A program made the position numbers and the translations under genes. A stretch of 34,273 nt of DNA, taken from a bacterium. Its GTDB lineage: Bacteria > Auribacterota > JABMQX01. The stretch lies in contig JAUYEE010000181.1 of NCBI GenBank assembly GCA_030691545.1, positions 1 through 34,273 of the forward strand, given 5' to 3'. This document shows, piece by piece, positions 1 through 7,961 of the stretch (position 1 is its first letter; every line of letters begins with the position of its first letter). A model generated the notes under the pieces. It was not told the origin of the DNA. It searched no databases and saw only the letters and a list, made by a program, of their open reading frames with translations.

Positions 1-499
1 CCGCAGCGTGGGCAAAGCTCTCTTCCTGGATATCCGCGATTCGATTGAGGATTGAGGCGCCCTGTGCCTCACTCACCGGCAACTGCAAGCACGCCTCCAG
101 CTCAGAGACAGCTTGCCCAAAGTCCTTCAGGTCTCGGCTCAAAATCTCCGCAATCTCCGTCCGAATCGAGATGTTCTCCGGCTCCTCTTCGAGGGCTTTT
201 CGGAACTCCTCGACCGCCTCACGGAATCGCTCCTGCGTAACCAGCCACTTCGCCTTGGAATAGTCCTTGGAGACCTTGCCCTTGTTAACGGCAAAGAGCC
301 TGTCCAGGAACCCCTGGGAAATAGCTCGGCCAGCCGGAAAGGCGATCAGAATGCCCAAAGCAAGACACATCCCGATTACAAAAAGCATTCCAATGCCCAA
401 ATCTATGAAGCCGCCCCGGAATATCATCCTGGCGACGATTATGATAGAAAGCAGTATCAGAAGGTACCCAATCCAGAGCATGCTCGGTTTGCTGCTCAT
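1..499 (-). CDS. TPR-containing inner-membrane protein, C-terminus beyond window
   Basis: The minus strand reads openly from an ATG at 499 to the window edge (166 residues seen). Two hydrophobic segments lie near the start (about residues 7-27 and 36-55, the second rich in Leu, Ile and Gly). They are followed by a charged helical part with tetratricopeptide character, for example ERFREAVEEFRKALEEEPEN at residues 90-109, and a second repeat-like stretch around 114-140. The layout of two N-terminal membrane helices plus cytoplasmic TPRs resembles the LapB/YciM-type envelope proteins, but homology to LapB is only a guess and the rest of the protein is missing. No strong ribosome-binding site precedes the ATG. 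It lies about 170 bp left of pilT and on the opposite side of its stop, so co-transcription from pilT (same strand) is possible. Confidence 0.62.
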   Translation of the reverse strand, partial: MSSKPSMLWIGYLLILLSIIIVARMIFRGGFIDLGIGMLFVIGMCLALGILIAFPAGRAISQGFLDRLFAVNKGKVSKDYSKAKWLVTQERFREAVEEFRKALEEEPENISIRTEIAEILSRDLKDFGQAVSELEACLQLPVSEAQGASILNRIADIQEESFAHAA

Positions 500-667
500 C
501 GTTTGCGTCCCATTCTCTATTCTGCCCGCGGTTGGGAACCGTCGGCACGAGGAGCAATGTGGCCCCCAATTCCGTCCGGACTCAACCTCGCACCTATCTT
601 GTCACAGACTTCGCATGAGCCCGGAACCTGGGCCAACCGCGCAATCAATGCCATGCGTTTTCACTAC

Positions 668-1720
668 TTACAGATTCCTGAATTCCTGAGGGTTTTTGGC
701 GCGGGAAACGGCGGTCTCGTACGTGATGATTCCGCGCGAGTACAGCTCCTTGAGAGACTTATCCATTGTTGTCATCCCGTACTGAGAGCCGGTCTGGACG
801 ATGGTGTTCAACTGGTGCGTCCGGCGTTCCCGGATGCACGCGCGAACCGCGTCTGTGCCGATCATGATTTCGGTGGAGACGACCCTCCCCAGGCCGTCCT
901 TTCTCGGAAGAAGCTGCTGCGCGACGATGCCTTGAACGCACCCCGCTAACTGCACCATGATTTGCTGCTGCTGGTAGGGCGGAAACACGTCTATGATTCG
1001 GTCAATTGTCTGAGGCGCGTCCGGCGTGTGGAGGGTGCTGAGAACGAGATGCCCCGTCTCGGCGGCGGTCATCGCTGTAGCAATCGTCTCGAGGTCTCGC
1101 ATTTCCCCGATGAGAATCACATCCGGGTCCTGTCGCAGGACATGCTTAAGAGCGGTGGCAAACGAATGGGTATCGGAGCCGACCTCCCGCTGCTTGATAA
1201 TGCTCTTCTTGTTCCGAAAGAGGTACTCGATGGGGTCCTCGATGGTTACCACAAGGCATCTTCTCTGTGTGTTGATGAGGTCCACCATCGCCGCGAGGGT
1301 TGTCGTTTTCCCCATTCCCGTGGGGCCGGTGATCATGACCAAACCATTTGGCTTCAGGGCAAGCTTGCCGACTATCGCGGGGAGACCGAGCTCCTCTATG
1401 CTTCGAATGTTCAGGAGAACCACACGGAACGCCGCTTCCACTGCCCCTCTCTGCTGGTGGACGTTTACACGAAACCGGCTGATGTTGGGCATGTAAAGGG
1501 AGAAATCCAGCTCCAGCGTCTCCTCGAACTGTACCTTCTGCTTATCCGTCAGGACGCTGTAAATGAGTCGCTTCGTGTCGTCGGCGCTGAGTCGCGGACC
1601 CTCCGTGGGGACGAGCTCCCCGTCAACACGCAACATCGGGGGCTCCTCCTCCGTCAGGTGCAGGTCGGAGGCTTTTCTTTCCACGACCAATCGCAGCAAC
1701 TCCCTTAAATCTAAGGACAT
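668..1720 (-). CDS. pilT: Type IV pilus retraction ATPase PilT
   Basis: This is a 350-residue AAA-type secretion ATPase of the PilT/GspE family, the usual length for PilT. It shows the Walker A motif GPTGMGKTT at 132-140, the Asp box EDPIEYLF at 161-168, Walker B with VILIGEMRDLE at 201-211, and the His box HLVLSTLHT at 224-232. The N-terminal 100 residues carry the ASDLHL motif typical of PilT/PilU. Known family role: a cytoplasmic hexamer that disassembles pilin subunits and powers twitching and pilus retraction. An AAGGAGAT site sits 5-6 bases before the ATG at 1720. No other pilus genes are in view; the divergent neighbour encodes a PilZ-type protein, which fits pilus regulation. PilU cannot be excluded, but PilT is the simplest reading. 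Confidence 0.95.
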   Translation of the reverse strand: MSLDLRELLRLVVERKASDLHLTEEEPPMLRVDGELVPTEGPRLSADDTKRLIYSVLTDKQKVQFEETLELDFSLYMPNISRFRVNVHQQRGAVEAAFRVVLLNIRSIEELGLPAIVGKLALKPNGLVMITGPTGMGKTTTLAAMVDLINTQRRCLVVTIEDPIEYLFRNKKSIIKQREVGSDTHSFATALKHVLRQDPDVILIGEMRDLETIATAMTAAETGHLVLSTLHTPDAPQTIDRIIDVFPPYQQQQIMVQLAGCVQGIVAQQLLPRKDGLGRVVSTEIMIGTDAVRACIRERRTHQLNTIVQTGSQYGMTTMDKSLKELYSRGIITYETAVSRAKNPQEFRNL

Positions 1721-1846
1721 CGGTCATCTCCTTATCGGGTCATCTTTTGTCAGCCTGGCCACCCATCCCACCGGGACTTCGTTCCACGTCGCCCTCGGAA
1801 GCCTTTTGCGGCTTTCTCCCGCGACTTTGGCCGCGGAAAAAAGCCC

Positions 1847-1875
1847 TTGACGCACCACTCCCGCCATGCTACAGT
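1847..1875 (+). promoter_or_regulatory. Candidate sigma-70 promoter for the PilZ-type gene
   Basis: TTGACG (1847-1852) and TACAGT (1870-1875) are separated by 17 bases, and TGC precedes the -10 box, giving an extended -10. A start near 1882 would leave a leader of about 48 bases before the ATG at 1930. Seen by eye only. Confidence 0.45.
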
Positions 1876-1929
1876 TTGACTTGAAGACGGAAGGTAATTT
1901 CCCCCAGTCACTGAAAGGGGGTGGAAGCA

Positions 1930-2280
1930 ATGGGTACTGAAGACACTGACCGCACCTTCCATAAGCGCCTGCCGGTGGTGATCCAGAGGAAGAAACTCTT
2001 TGGAAAAAGCCCCCCGCACCGAGCCTACATCCAGGACATCAGCATCCACGGCGGCCGCCTTTTCACGCGGGAGCCTCTCAAGGAAAACTGCAATATTTGT
2101 GTTACTTTTCGCGATCCAGATTCCGACACAGACAGGGTTCTTTCCGCCAGGATCACCACCGCCGGTTGCGTTCTCTATCACGGCAAACAAGTGTTTCAGG
2201 CTCACATGGAGTTCGTTAAGCTCACCAAGCACGACGAGGTGATGCTCCAGAACATCTTCTATGCTGCCGGCACCAAGTGA
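1930..2280 (+). CDS. PilZ-domain-like protein
   Basis: A 116-residue protein that looks like a single PilZ-type beta barrel. An early basic stretch (KRLPVVIQRKKLFG) is followed about 20 residues later by DISIHGG, matching the D-x-S-x-x-G half of the PilZ c-di-GMP motif. Later segments (ITTAGCVLYHG, FQAHMEFVKLT) resemble the usual PilZ ending with a gain of hydrophobic strands. The R-x-x-x-R half is not clean, so nucleotide binding is uncertain. A GTG at 1921 is in frame, but the purine run AGGGGG lies 7-8 bases before the ATG at 1930, so the ATG is preferred. It is divergent from pilT, supporting a pilus or motility role. Its last 22 bases overlap the convergent 3' end of hemB. Confidence 0.6.
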   Translation: MGTEDTDRTFHKRLPVVIQRKKLFGKSPPHRAYIQDISIHGGRLFTREPLKENCNICVTFRDPDSDTDRVLSARITTAGCVLYHGKQVFQAHMEFVKLTKHDEVMLQNIFYAAGTK

Positions 2281-3251
2281 GGGGCGACTTCCGCGGCGAA
2301 GTAGGAGATAATGAGGTCCGCGCCCGCCCTCTTGATGCTCGTGAGAACCTCCATTGCTGCCGTTCGCTCCTCCAGCCACCCCATTTTTGCCGCTGCTTTA
2401 ATCATACCATACTCGCCGCTAACGTTGTAGGCCGCGATTGGCACGTCAAACCGCTGCTTTGCTCGACAGATTACATCGAGGTACGCGAGGGCTGGCTTCA
2501 CCATCACGATGTCGGCCCCCTCGCGAATGTCCAGCTCGATTTCCCTCATCGCCTCTCGCCAGTTCGGCACGTCCATCTGGTACGTCCTGCGGTCTCCGAA
2601 CGCCGGAGGAGACTCCCCCGCGTCCCGGAACGGGCCGTAAAAGCAGGAGGCGTACTTGGCAGAGTAGGACATGATTGCCGTCATGGCGAAGTTTTCTTTG
2701 TCGAGAGCCCCTCGGATGGCTGCCACGGACCCGTCCATCATTCCGCTCGGAGCCACAATGTCGGCTCCGGCAGAGGCATGGGAGACGGCTGTTCGCGCGA
2801 CGAGTTCCAGGGTGGCGTCATTGTCAATCACAGCCTGTCCGCCTTCTCCCCGGACTACCCCGCAGTGCCCGTGGCTCATGTACTCGCAGAGGCAAACATC
2901 CGTCATGACAACAAGCTGCGGCTGCCGCCCCTTTATCTCCCTAATCGCCTTTTGAATCACGCCATCTGGGTTGTACGCTTCTGAGGCTTTCTCGTTCTTC
3001 TTAGCGGGTATGCCGAAGAGAATCACGGATAGGATTCCCGCTCTTGCGATTTTCGCTGCTTCCTCCGCGACTTCACGGATGGGTATCTGGAAACAGCCCG
3101 GCATGGATTCAATCGGTCTTTTTTCGGTAATCTTCTCTGAGATAAAAAGAGGCATCACCAGGTCGCTTGCGTTGAGCTTTGTCTCCCGGAGCATCAATCG
3201 CAGATGCTCGCTCACCCTCAACCTCCGCATACGAACGATTGGATAATCCAT
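2259..3251 (-). CDS. hemB: Delta-aminolevulinic acid dehydratase (porphobilinogen synthase)
   Basis: HemB condenses two 5-aminolevulinate molecules into porphobilinogen in tetrapyrrole (heme, cobalamin) synthesis, in the cytoplasm. The 330-residue product has the family signature with both Schiff-base lysines: K199 in MSYSAKYAS and K252 in IVMVKPALAYLD. The metal site DVCLCEYMSHGHCG has three cysteines (120, 122, 130), which is the zinc-dependent type rather than the Asp-rich magnesium type. An in-frame TTG six bases upstream exists, but GGGAG lies about 7 bases before the ATG at 3251, so that ATG was chosen. It stands alone with no other heme genes in view. The stop codon lies inside the end of the convergent PilZ-type gene. 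Confidence 0.97.
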   Translation of the reverse strand: MDYPIVRMRRLRVSEHLRLMLRETKLNASDLVMPLFISEKITEKRPIESMPGCFQIPIREVAEEAAKIARAGILSVILFGIPAKKNEKASEAYNPDGVIQKAIREIKGRQPQLVVMTDVCLCEYMSHGHCGVVRGEGGQAVIDNDATLELVARTAVSHASAGADIVAPSGMMDGSVAAIRGALDKENFAMTAIMSYSAKYASCFYGPFRDAGESPPAFGDRRTYQMDVPNWREAMREIELDIREGADIVMVKPALAYLDVICRAKQRFDVPIAAYNVSGEYGMIKAAAKMGWLEERTAAMEVLTSIKRAGADLIISYFAAEVAPHLVPAA

Positions 3252-3343
3252 GTGCAATCTCCCTTTTTCATCACTGCCCGATGCAGCGCCGAGTTCGGTG
3301 GCTTTCGATCCCCAATCCGCAATTTCCTTGCACTTTGGGGTAT

Positions 3344-3414
3344 GGGGTTTAGGGTGTAGGGTGTAGTCGGCAGTGGTGGCGACCCCACACCCTTAACCCT
3401 GACCCCTAAACCCT
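3344..3414. repeat. Degenerate inverted repeat of TTTAGGG/CCCTAAA units
   Basis: The left arm begins GGGGTTTAGGGTGTAGGG (3344) and the right arm ends CCCCTAAACCCT (3403-3414). Between the arms lie further GTGTAG and CCCTTAACCCTGA units. It sits between the end of the O-antigen-ligase-like gene and the hemB leader, so it could act as a transcript end or be a dispersed repeat. No T-run follows on either strand. Confidence 0.55.
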
Positions 3415-5990
3415 CACTGGGGTCTCATTCGTTGCATCTCGCGTCGGGCTTCGGCTGCCCAGGGGCCTTTTGAATCCATATCTATCGTCCGCCGGAAAGC
3501 TTCCGCGGCTTGTTCCGGCTCGTTCATCCGCACGTACACCTTCCCCAGGTTCAGAAAGATCAAAGGCTCACGGGGTTTGATCACTGCCGCCGACTGGAGG
3601 TGGCGAAGCGCCTCGGGAAAGCGGCCGAGATCGGCGTACACAAGGGCGAGCGCAGCGCGAATAGGCACACTCTCCGGTCTCCTGCCGAGCGCCACTTCAA
3701 GCGACTCGGCCCCCCTTCTGTAATGCTCCATCGCCTGTTCCTCATTGCCCCGCTGCCGGAATTGGTCGCCAAAGGACTGATAGATCAACCCGATGTTGAG
3801 GCAAGCATCCGCGTGCTCCGGGTCCCCCCGAAGGACTCTCTGGAAAAGCTCCAGCGCCCTTTCCCTGTTTCCACCCCTCAGAAGGAGCCGCCCCAGGCCG
3901 CTGAGAGCCTCCGCGTGGTCGGGCCTCCATTTTAGAAGCGCCCTGTATTGCCCTTCTGCTTCACCAAACCGCCCGAGATTCTCGTAGGCTCTTGCCAGCC
4001 CCAATCGAGAGAGGGGGCCGACCTTCATGCGGAGAGCTTTCTCCAACTCTTTCTTGCTCTCCTCCCAGCGGCCCAGGTTCGCGTAAACAGCTCCCATATT
4101 GTAATGGATGTCTGAACCGTCAGGCGAAAGCTTCGCCATGCGGCGGTATGTACGGAGCGACTCCTCGAATCTGCCCCGAAGGTTGTAGCAATGAGCGAGC
4201 TTGTAAAGGGCAGAGAGATTGTGAGGGTCCAGTTTGACCGCGTGCTGATACTGCTGGATGGCCTCGTCCCGGAAGATGTCCTTCTTGTCGAGAGCCTCGA
4301 GAACCTCGCTTTGCTGGGTGCCTTCAGGCGCGACCATCCTTGCCGCCTCTTCATAACCCTCTCCCCTCGCGGTGAAAACGGCTGACCGGAATACGCACAC
4401 GGCACGGCTGCCCGCTGCCGCCAACATTGCGATCGCGAGTGCCACGACCCAAACACGCAACGGAGTCCAGCGAATCGGCCTGAACCTGATTCGGTGAAAC
4501 GCCTCGGCGCCCAGTTCGGTTCGATCGTGCCTCTTGCGATTACGGGCCGGGGCTTCGGCGGCGCCGGACATATTCCCCACAGCAATTGTCAATCCAATGC
4601 CCAACCAGAGGAAGAATCGTCCGACCGTCCATCGCGTGTCAACGCTCACCGAGGCGTGAATGAGAATCGCCAGGCAGCCCGCCGCAAGACCTGCAATGAC
4701 GAACCGCCGCCATTTCTCCTTAGCCTGAATCGCCTTTATCGCGCTTTCCCAGAGGAAGGCGCCCATCGCCCAGAGAAACACCCCCAGCCCAACAATCCCC
4801 ATCTCCGCGGCAACCTCGAGGTATTCCGAATGAGCGTGGAGAGTGTTGGGCATGATTTTCCACGCGGTGGCAGGGTCGCGGAACCTGGGAAAGTAAATGC
4901 TGAACCTTCCCAGCCCCCAGCCAGAAATCGGTTTTGCCTTGAACATATTCAGGGCGCCGGTCCAGATGACTTTTCTCGCCAGAACAGACCCTTTCTCTGT
5001 CTCAAATGCGGCGTCCGCACGCTCGGCGATCTCGCCGCCCTCGACAAAGACGTTGGAGACGAGAATGACGCAAACAAGGAGTATCCCTGTCCACCTCACC
5101 TCGCCCGAAAACTTCTCCCGGAGAAACCCTGCCACGACGGCGAAAGCGAGCCACAACGGCAACGCCCAGAGGATGACATATCCGCTTGTCCCCTCATTCA
5201 AGAGAAGGAAAAACGAAAGCCCCACCGCAACCGCGATAGGGCCGAGGAATCTCCACCTCATCTTTTCGCCGGGCAAAGAGAGGAAAAACCACACCGGCAG
5301 GGCGGCGACAAACCCGAGCCAGGCGCCGCGCGATCGCGTGTAGAACAGGCACAACAACGCTACACAGACCAGGGCCCCTGCACCCGCCTTCATCAGCGGG
5401 GAACGACTGCTGAAGAAGAGAGCTAACAGGACTGGTATCGCAAGAACAAGGAAGGCCCCGAAGAAGTTGGGATGCCCCATCGTGGAAAGCGACCGCCCCA
5501 CCTCGGGCAGAACGACTCTCCCCCGAATGAAGGGGTCGTATCCGAAATGCTGCGCAATCCCATAGACACAACTCAGCCCAGCCACCCCCGCCAGAACGGC
5601 GGTCACGGTGAGAAAACTGCTCCGGTCCGTGACTGTCACTGTGATGACATAAGCCAGCGTTATCCCGCACAGCAAACTCGCCAGTTCGTGAACGCCAGCG
5701 TACGCGTACCGAAAGACGGCCGTCGAAACAACAGCCCATCCAACGAAAACCGCCAGCGGCAGGAGTATTTTCGAGCGGGGCGCCCGTATCTCGCCCGTGA
5801 GGAGGCCTGCAATTAGGAACACAAGAAACAGCGCCAGCACAAGCCAGAAGAAGAGCACATTCTTAATGAGCGTGCTGTCCCTCGTCGCCAGGAGAAAAAC
5901 CAGCCCCACAATGCCGATCAGGACCGACACGCCGACGAGCATTATCAGACGGACAGGGTTTCTTTTCTCTTCTGACTGCACGTGCCTCAT
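3414..5990 (-). CDS. O-antigen ligase/polymerase-type (Wzy_C) membrane protein with C-terminal TPR array
   Basis: An 858-residue protein. The first half holds roughly a dozen hydrophobic helices and the O-antigen-ligase loop, KPISGWGLGRFSIYFPRFRD, followed by PNTLHAHSEYLEVAAEMG, where the His-Ser-Glu pattern is the conserved part. After a final helix near residue 520, about eight tetratricopeptide repeats follow (first clear one AIQQYQHAVKLDPHNLSALY). Family role: transfers or polymerises lipid-linked glycans on the periplasmic face, as in WaaL, Wzy or PglL; which acceptor is used cannot be told. Ligase-plus-TPR fusions are known for protein glycosylation or exopolysaccharide. An upstream in-frame TTG at 6077 exists, but it would overlap the divergent gene's leader. 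The ATG at 5990 comes just before the first helix and is preferred, although its ribosome site is weak. Confidence 0.85.
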   Translation of the reverse strand: MRHVQSEEKRNPVRLIMLVGVSVLIGIVGLVFLLATRDSTLIKNVLFFWLVLALFLVFLIAGLLTGEIRAPRSKILLPLAVFVGWAVVSTAVFRYAYAGVHELASLLCGITLAYVITVTVTDRSSFLTVTAVLAGVAGLSCVYGIAQHFGYDPFIRGRVVLPEVGRSLSTMGHPNFFGAFLVLAIPVLLALFFSSRSPLMKAGAGALVCVALLCLFYTRSRGAWLGFVAALPVWFFLSLPGEKMRWRFLGPIAVAVGLSFFLLLNEGTSGYVILWALPLWLAFAVVAGFLREKFSGEVRWTGILLVCVILVSNVFVEGGEIAERADAAFETEKGSVLARKVIWTGALNMFKAKPISGWGLGRFSIYFPRFRDPATAWKIMPNTLHAHSEYLEVAAEMGIVGLGVFLWAMGAFLWESAIKAIQAKEKWRRFVIAGLAAGCLAILIHASVSVDTRWTVGRFFLWLGIGLTIAVGNMSGAAEAPARNRKRHDRTELGAEAFHRIRFRPIRWTPLRVWVVALAIAMLAAAGSRAVCVFRSAVFTARGEGYEEAARMVAPEGTQQSEVLEALDKKDIFRDEAIQQYQHAVKLDPHNLSALYKLAHCYNLRGRFEESLRTYRRMAKLSPDGSDIHYNMGAVYANLGRWEESKKELEKALRMKVGPLSRLGLARAYENLGRFGEAEGQYRALLKWRPDHAEALSGLGRLLLRGGNRERALELFQRVLRGDPEHADACLNIGLIYQSFGDQFRQRGNEEQAMEHYRRGAESLEVALGRRPESVPIRAALALVYADLGRFPEALRHLQSAAVIKPREPLIFLNLGKVYVRMNEPEQAAEAFRRTIDMDSKGPWAAEARREMQRMRPQ

Positions 5991-6035
5991 CTCTGTTTTC
6001 ACCGAATGCTCCGCAAAAATCGGGGCCTGAATACT

Positions 6036-6065
6036 CTGGAAAACCGCGGACTGTCGTGCTATTCT
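6036..6065 (+). promoter_or_regulatory. Candidate extended -10 promoter for the FHA-PP2C gene
   Basis: TGC-TATTCT (-10 at 6060-6065) lies 29 bases before the ATG at 6094. A weak -35-like CTGGAA (6036-6041) is 18 bases upstream. It falls in the 103-bp divergent gap. Confidence 0.3.
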
Positions 6066-6093
6066 ACGGCAAACCAATTTGGCAGCCGTAAAG

Positions 6094-7818
6094 ATGAATG
6101 CTACACCAAACGGACTCCCACTGCAAAACCCTTATCTCAAAGCCACCGACGGCAGCGTCTATGCGCTGAGTCCCGGCGAGACTGTTGTGGGGCGAGACTC
6201 TTCCTGTGAGGTCCAGCTTCTCGACCCGTCGGTTTCGAAAAAACACTGCGTCATCCGCTCGTCGGAAGAGGGGTTTTCCGCTACAGACCTCGGAAGCACT
6301 AATCACACATTCGTCAATCACGTCTGCCTCCGAGAGGGGCAGTCCTCTCCCTTGTCCGACGGCGACCGCCTCGCTCTTGGCCGCAGCACGCTGACATTTT
6401 TCAATCCCGTGGGACCATCGAGTCAGGGCAGGCCGAGTGGTGAGGGGCGGGACATCCCGGGCCACCGCCCCCCATCCGAAAGCACCATTGTCTCTTTCGA
6501 CCTGAGCACGCCAGGAAGGCCAACCTCCCAACAATCGTTTTCAGAGGGAGCCTTTCGGGAACTCCGCAAAGCAAACGAGCGACTGTCGGTCTTTTACGAG
6601 TTCGGCAGGCAGGTGGGCAACCTTCTGGATATTGACCAGCTTCTCCGCACCGTAGCGCGCCGCATCATGAATCTTGTTCCTGCCGACTCGGGGGTCATTC
6701 TCCTTCGCCAACCGGGCGGTTACAGCCCGCGGCTTTGCTGGAGGAGAGGGTCGTTCCACGACTGCGCCGAGGCGACCTACAGCAGCACTGCCGTAGCCAA
6801 AGCGATTGAGGAAAAACGGGGATTGGCCATCCAGGACGTGTCGGCTCGGCCCGACCTGAGCGGCGCGCACAGCGTCCGAGAGCTCGACATCCAGTCCACG
6901 ATGGTTGTGCCGATCGTCCTGGAAGACGAGGTGTTCGGAGCATTGTGCCTTTCGGCCTTCGGCCATAAGGCGGATTTTGGCCCCGACGATTTCGCCATGG
7001 TTTCCGGGATTGCGGGACAGATTGCCGTGTCCGTCAAGAATGCCGAACTCGCCGATCGCATTCGACGCACCACCGCGGAAAAGGAACGTCTCCAAAAAGA
7101 GATCGAGATCGCCGCTCACGTCCAGAGCAGCATCCTGCCGGTCGTGCCACCTTGCATTCCCGGTCTCGATATCGCCGGAGTGAGTTTCCCCGCACGCGAG
7201 GTGGGAGGAGATTTCTTCGACTACATCCCCTTCGGTCAGGATGCCCTGGGGATGACGATCGCGGATGTTTCGGGGAAGGGCCTGGCCGCGGCCCTCCTCA
7301 CCCTCCAGTCGAAAAACGTCATCCACGCCTTTGCCAAGGAGAATCTCAGCCCGGCACAGGTTCTGTCGAAAGCTAACATCGTTCTTTATGACGATTACTC
7401 CCGGGCGGGAATGTTCCTCTCAGCGTTCTACGCCACCCTCAATCTCCCCATGAAAACCCTTCAATATGCCTCCGCAGGGCACAACCCTCCTCTGCTCCGC
7501 CGAGCCGACGGGACATGCCTTCACCTCGAAGCGACGGGGAGTCTTCTCGGGATTTCGCGTGACCTTGCGATTGCGGAAGAGACGGTTCAGCTTCAGGACA
7601 ACGATGTTCTCGCCCTCTACACGGACGGCGTCTCCGAGTCCAGGGATGAAAAGGGCATCCAGTTTGGATGCGAGCGGCTCGCCCAGAAATTAGCAGACTG
7701 CTGCCACCTACCCGCTCAGGAAATCGCCCGCAAAGTCATCGAAGAAGTCCGCTCTTTCGCCGGCCCCGATCCTTTCGACGACGCGACCCTCGTCATCGTC
7801 AAGCCCACTTCTTGCTGA
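6094..7818 (+). CDS. FHA-GAF-PP2C (SpoIIE/RsbU-type) serine phosphatase
   Basis: A 574-residue three-domain regulator. FHA (about 20-103): VVGRDSSCEV, SKKHCVI and DLGSTNHTFVN keep the GR-S-KH-GSxN set that binds phosphothreonine. GAF-like (about 165-320): VPADSGVILL to MVVPIVLEDEVFGALCLS. PP2C/SpoIIE (about 355-572): VGGDFFDY (metal D373/D376), IADVSGKG, GHNPPLL, YTDGVSE and the final DDATLVIVK. Known role of such phosphatases is to dephosphorylate an anti-sigma-factor antagonist or other phosphoprotein in partner switching; here the FHA could recruit a Ser/Thr-kinase target. Neither kinase nor STAS protein is in the window. It has no transmembrane segment, so it is cytoplasmic. A TTG at 6079 is in frame; the ATG is chosen, though neither has a good ribosome site. 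It is divergent from the O-antigen-ligase-like gene. Confidence 0.92.
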   Translation: MNATPNGLPLQNPYLKATDGSVYALSPGETVVGRDSSCEVQLLDPSVSKKHCVIRSSEEGFSATDLGSTNHTFVNHVCLREGQSSPLSDGDRLALGRSTLTFFNPVGPSSQGRPSGEGRDIPGHRPPSESTIVSFDLSTPGRPTSQQSFSEGAFRELRKANERLSVFYEFGRQVGNLLDIDQLLRTVARRIMNLVPADSGVILLRQPGGYSPRLCWRRGSFHDCAEATYSSTAVAKAIEEKRGLAIQDVSARPDLSGAHSVRELDIQSTMVVPIVLEDEVFGALCLSAFGHKADFGPDDFAMVSGIAGQIAVSVKNAELADRIRRTTAEKERLQKEIEIAAHVQSSILPVVPPCIPGLDIAGVSFPAREVGGDFFDYIPFGQDALGMTIADVSGKGLAAALLTLQSKNVIHAFAKENLSPAQVLSKANIVLYDDYSRAGMFLSAFYATLNLPMKTLQYASAGHNPPLLRRADGTCLHLEATGSLLGISRDLAIAEETVQLQDNDVLALYTDGVSESRDEKGIQFGCERLAQKLADCCHLPAQEIARKVIEEVRSFAGPDPFDDATLVIVKPTSC

Positions 7819-7831
7819 TCGGACTATTGGC

Positions 7832-7861
7832 CCCTTTGTGTCTTGGTGTCTTCGTGGTGGG
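7832..7861. repeat. Dispersed GTGTCTTGGTGTCTTCGTGG-type repeat
   Basis: The stretch contains two GTGTCTT units and a terminal CTTCGTGG. The reverse complement of the same wording (CCACGAAGACACAAAGGG) recurs at about 25716-25733. Located just after the phosphatase stop. Confidence 0.55.
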
Positions 7862-7961
7862 GGTCTGAGGTCCCCCAGGGGGCGGCACACGTTTTCAAGG
7901 CCTCCGGGTGAACGCAAGTTCATAAAGGAGCACCGTAGAACCCGAAAAGTCCAGCAGACGA

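Noticed and set aside
962..1708. Long plus-strand open frame over pilT
   Set aside because: It is the complementary shadow of pilT; the minus-strand frame has all ATPase motifs.
3344..3414. Real telomere or replicon end
   Set aside because: The repeats are degenerate, short, internal and flanked by intact genes.
4494..5426. Long plus-strand open frame (310 residues)
   Set aside because: Shadow of the O-antigen-ligase-like gene; composition is low-complexity Pro/Arg/Lys with no motif.
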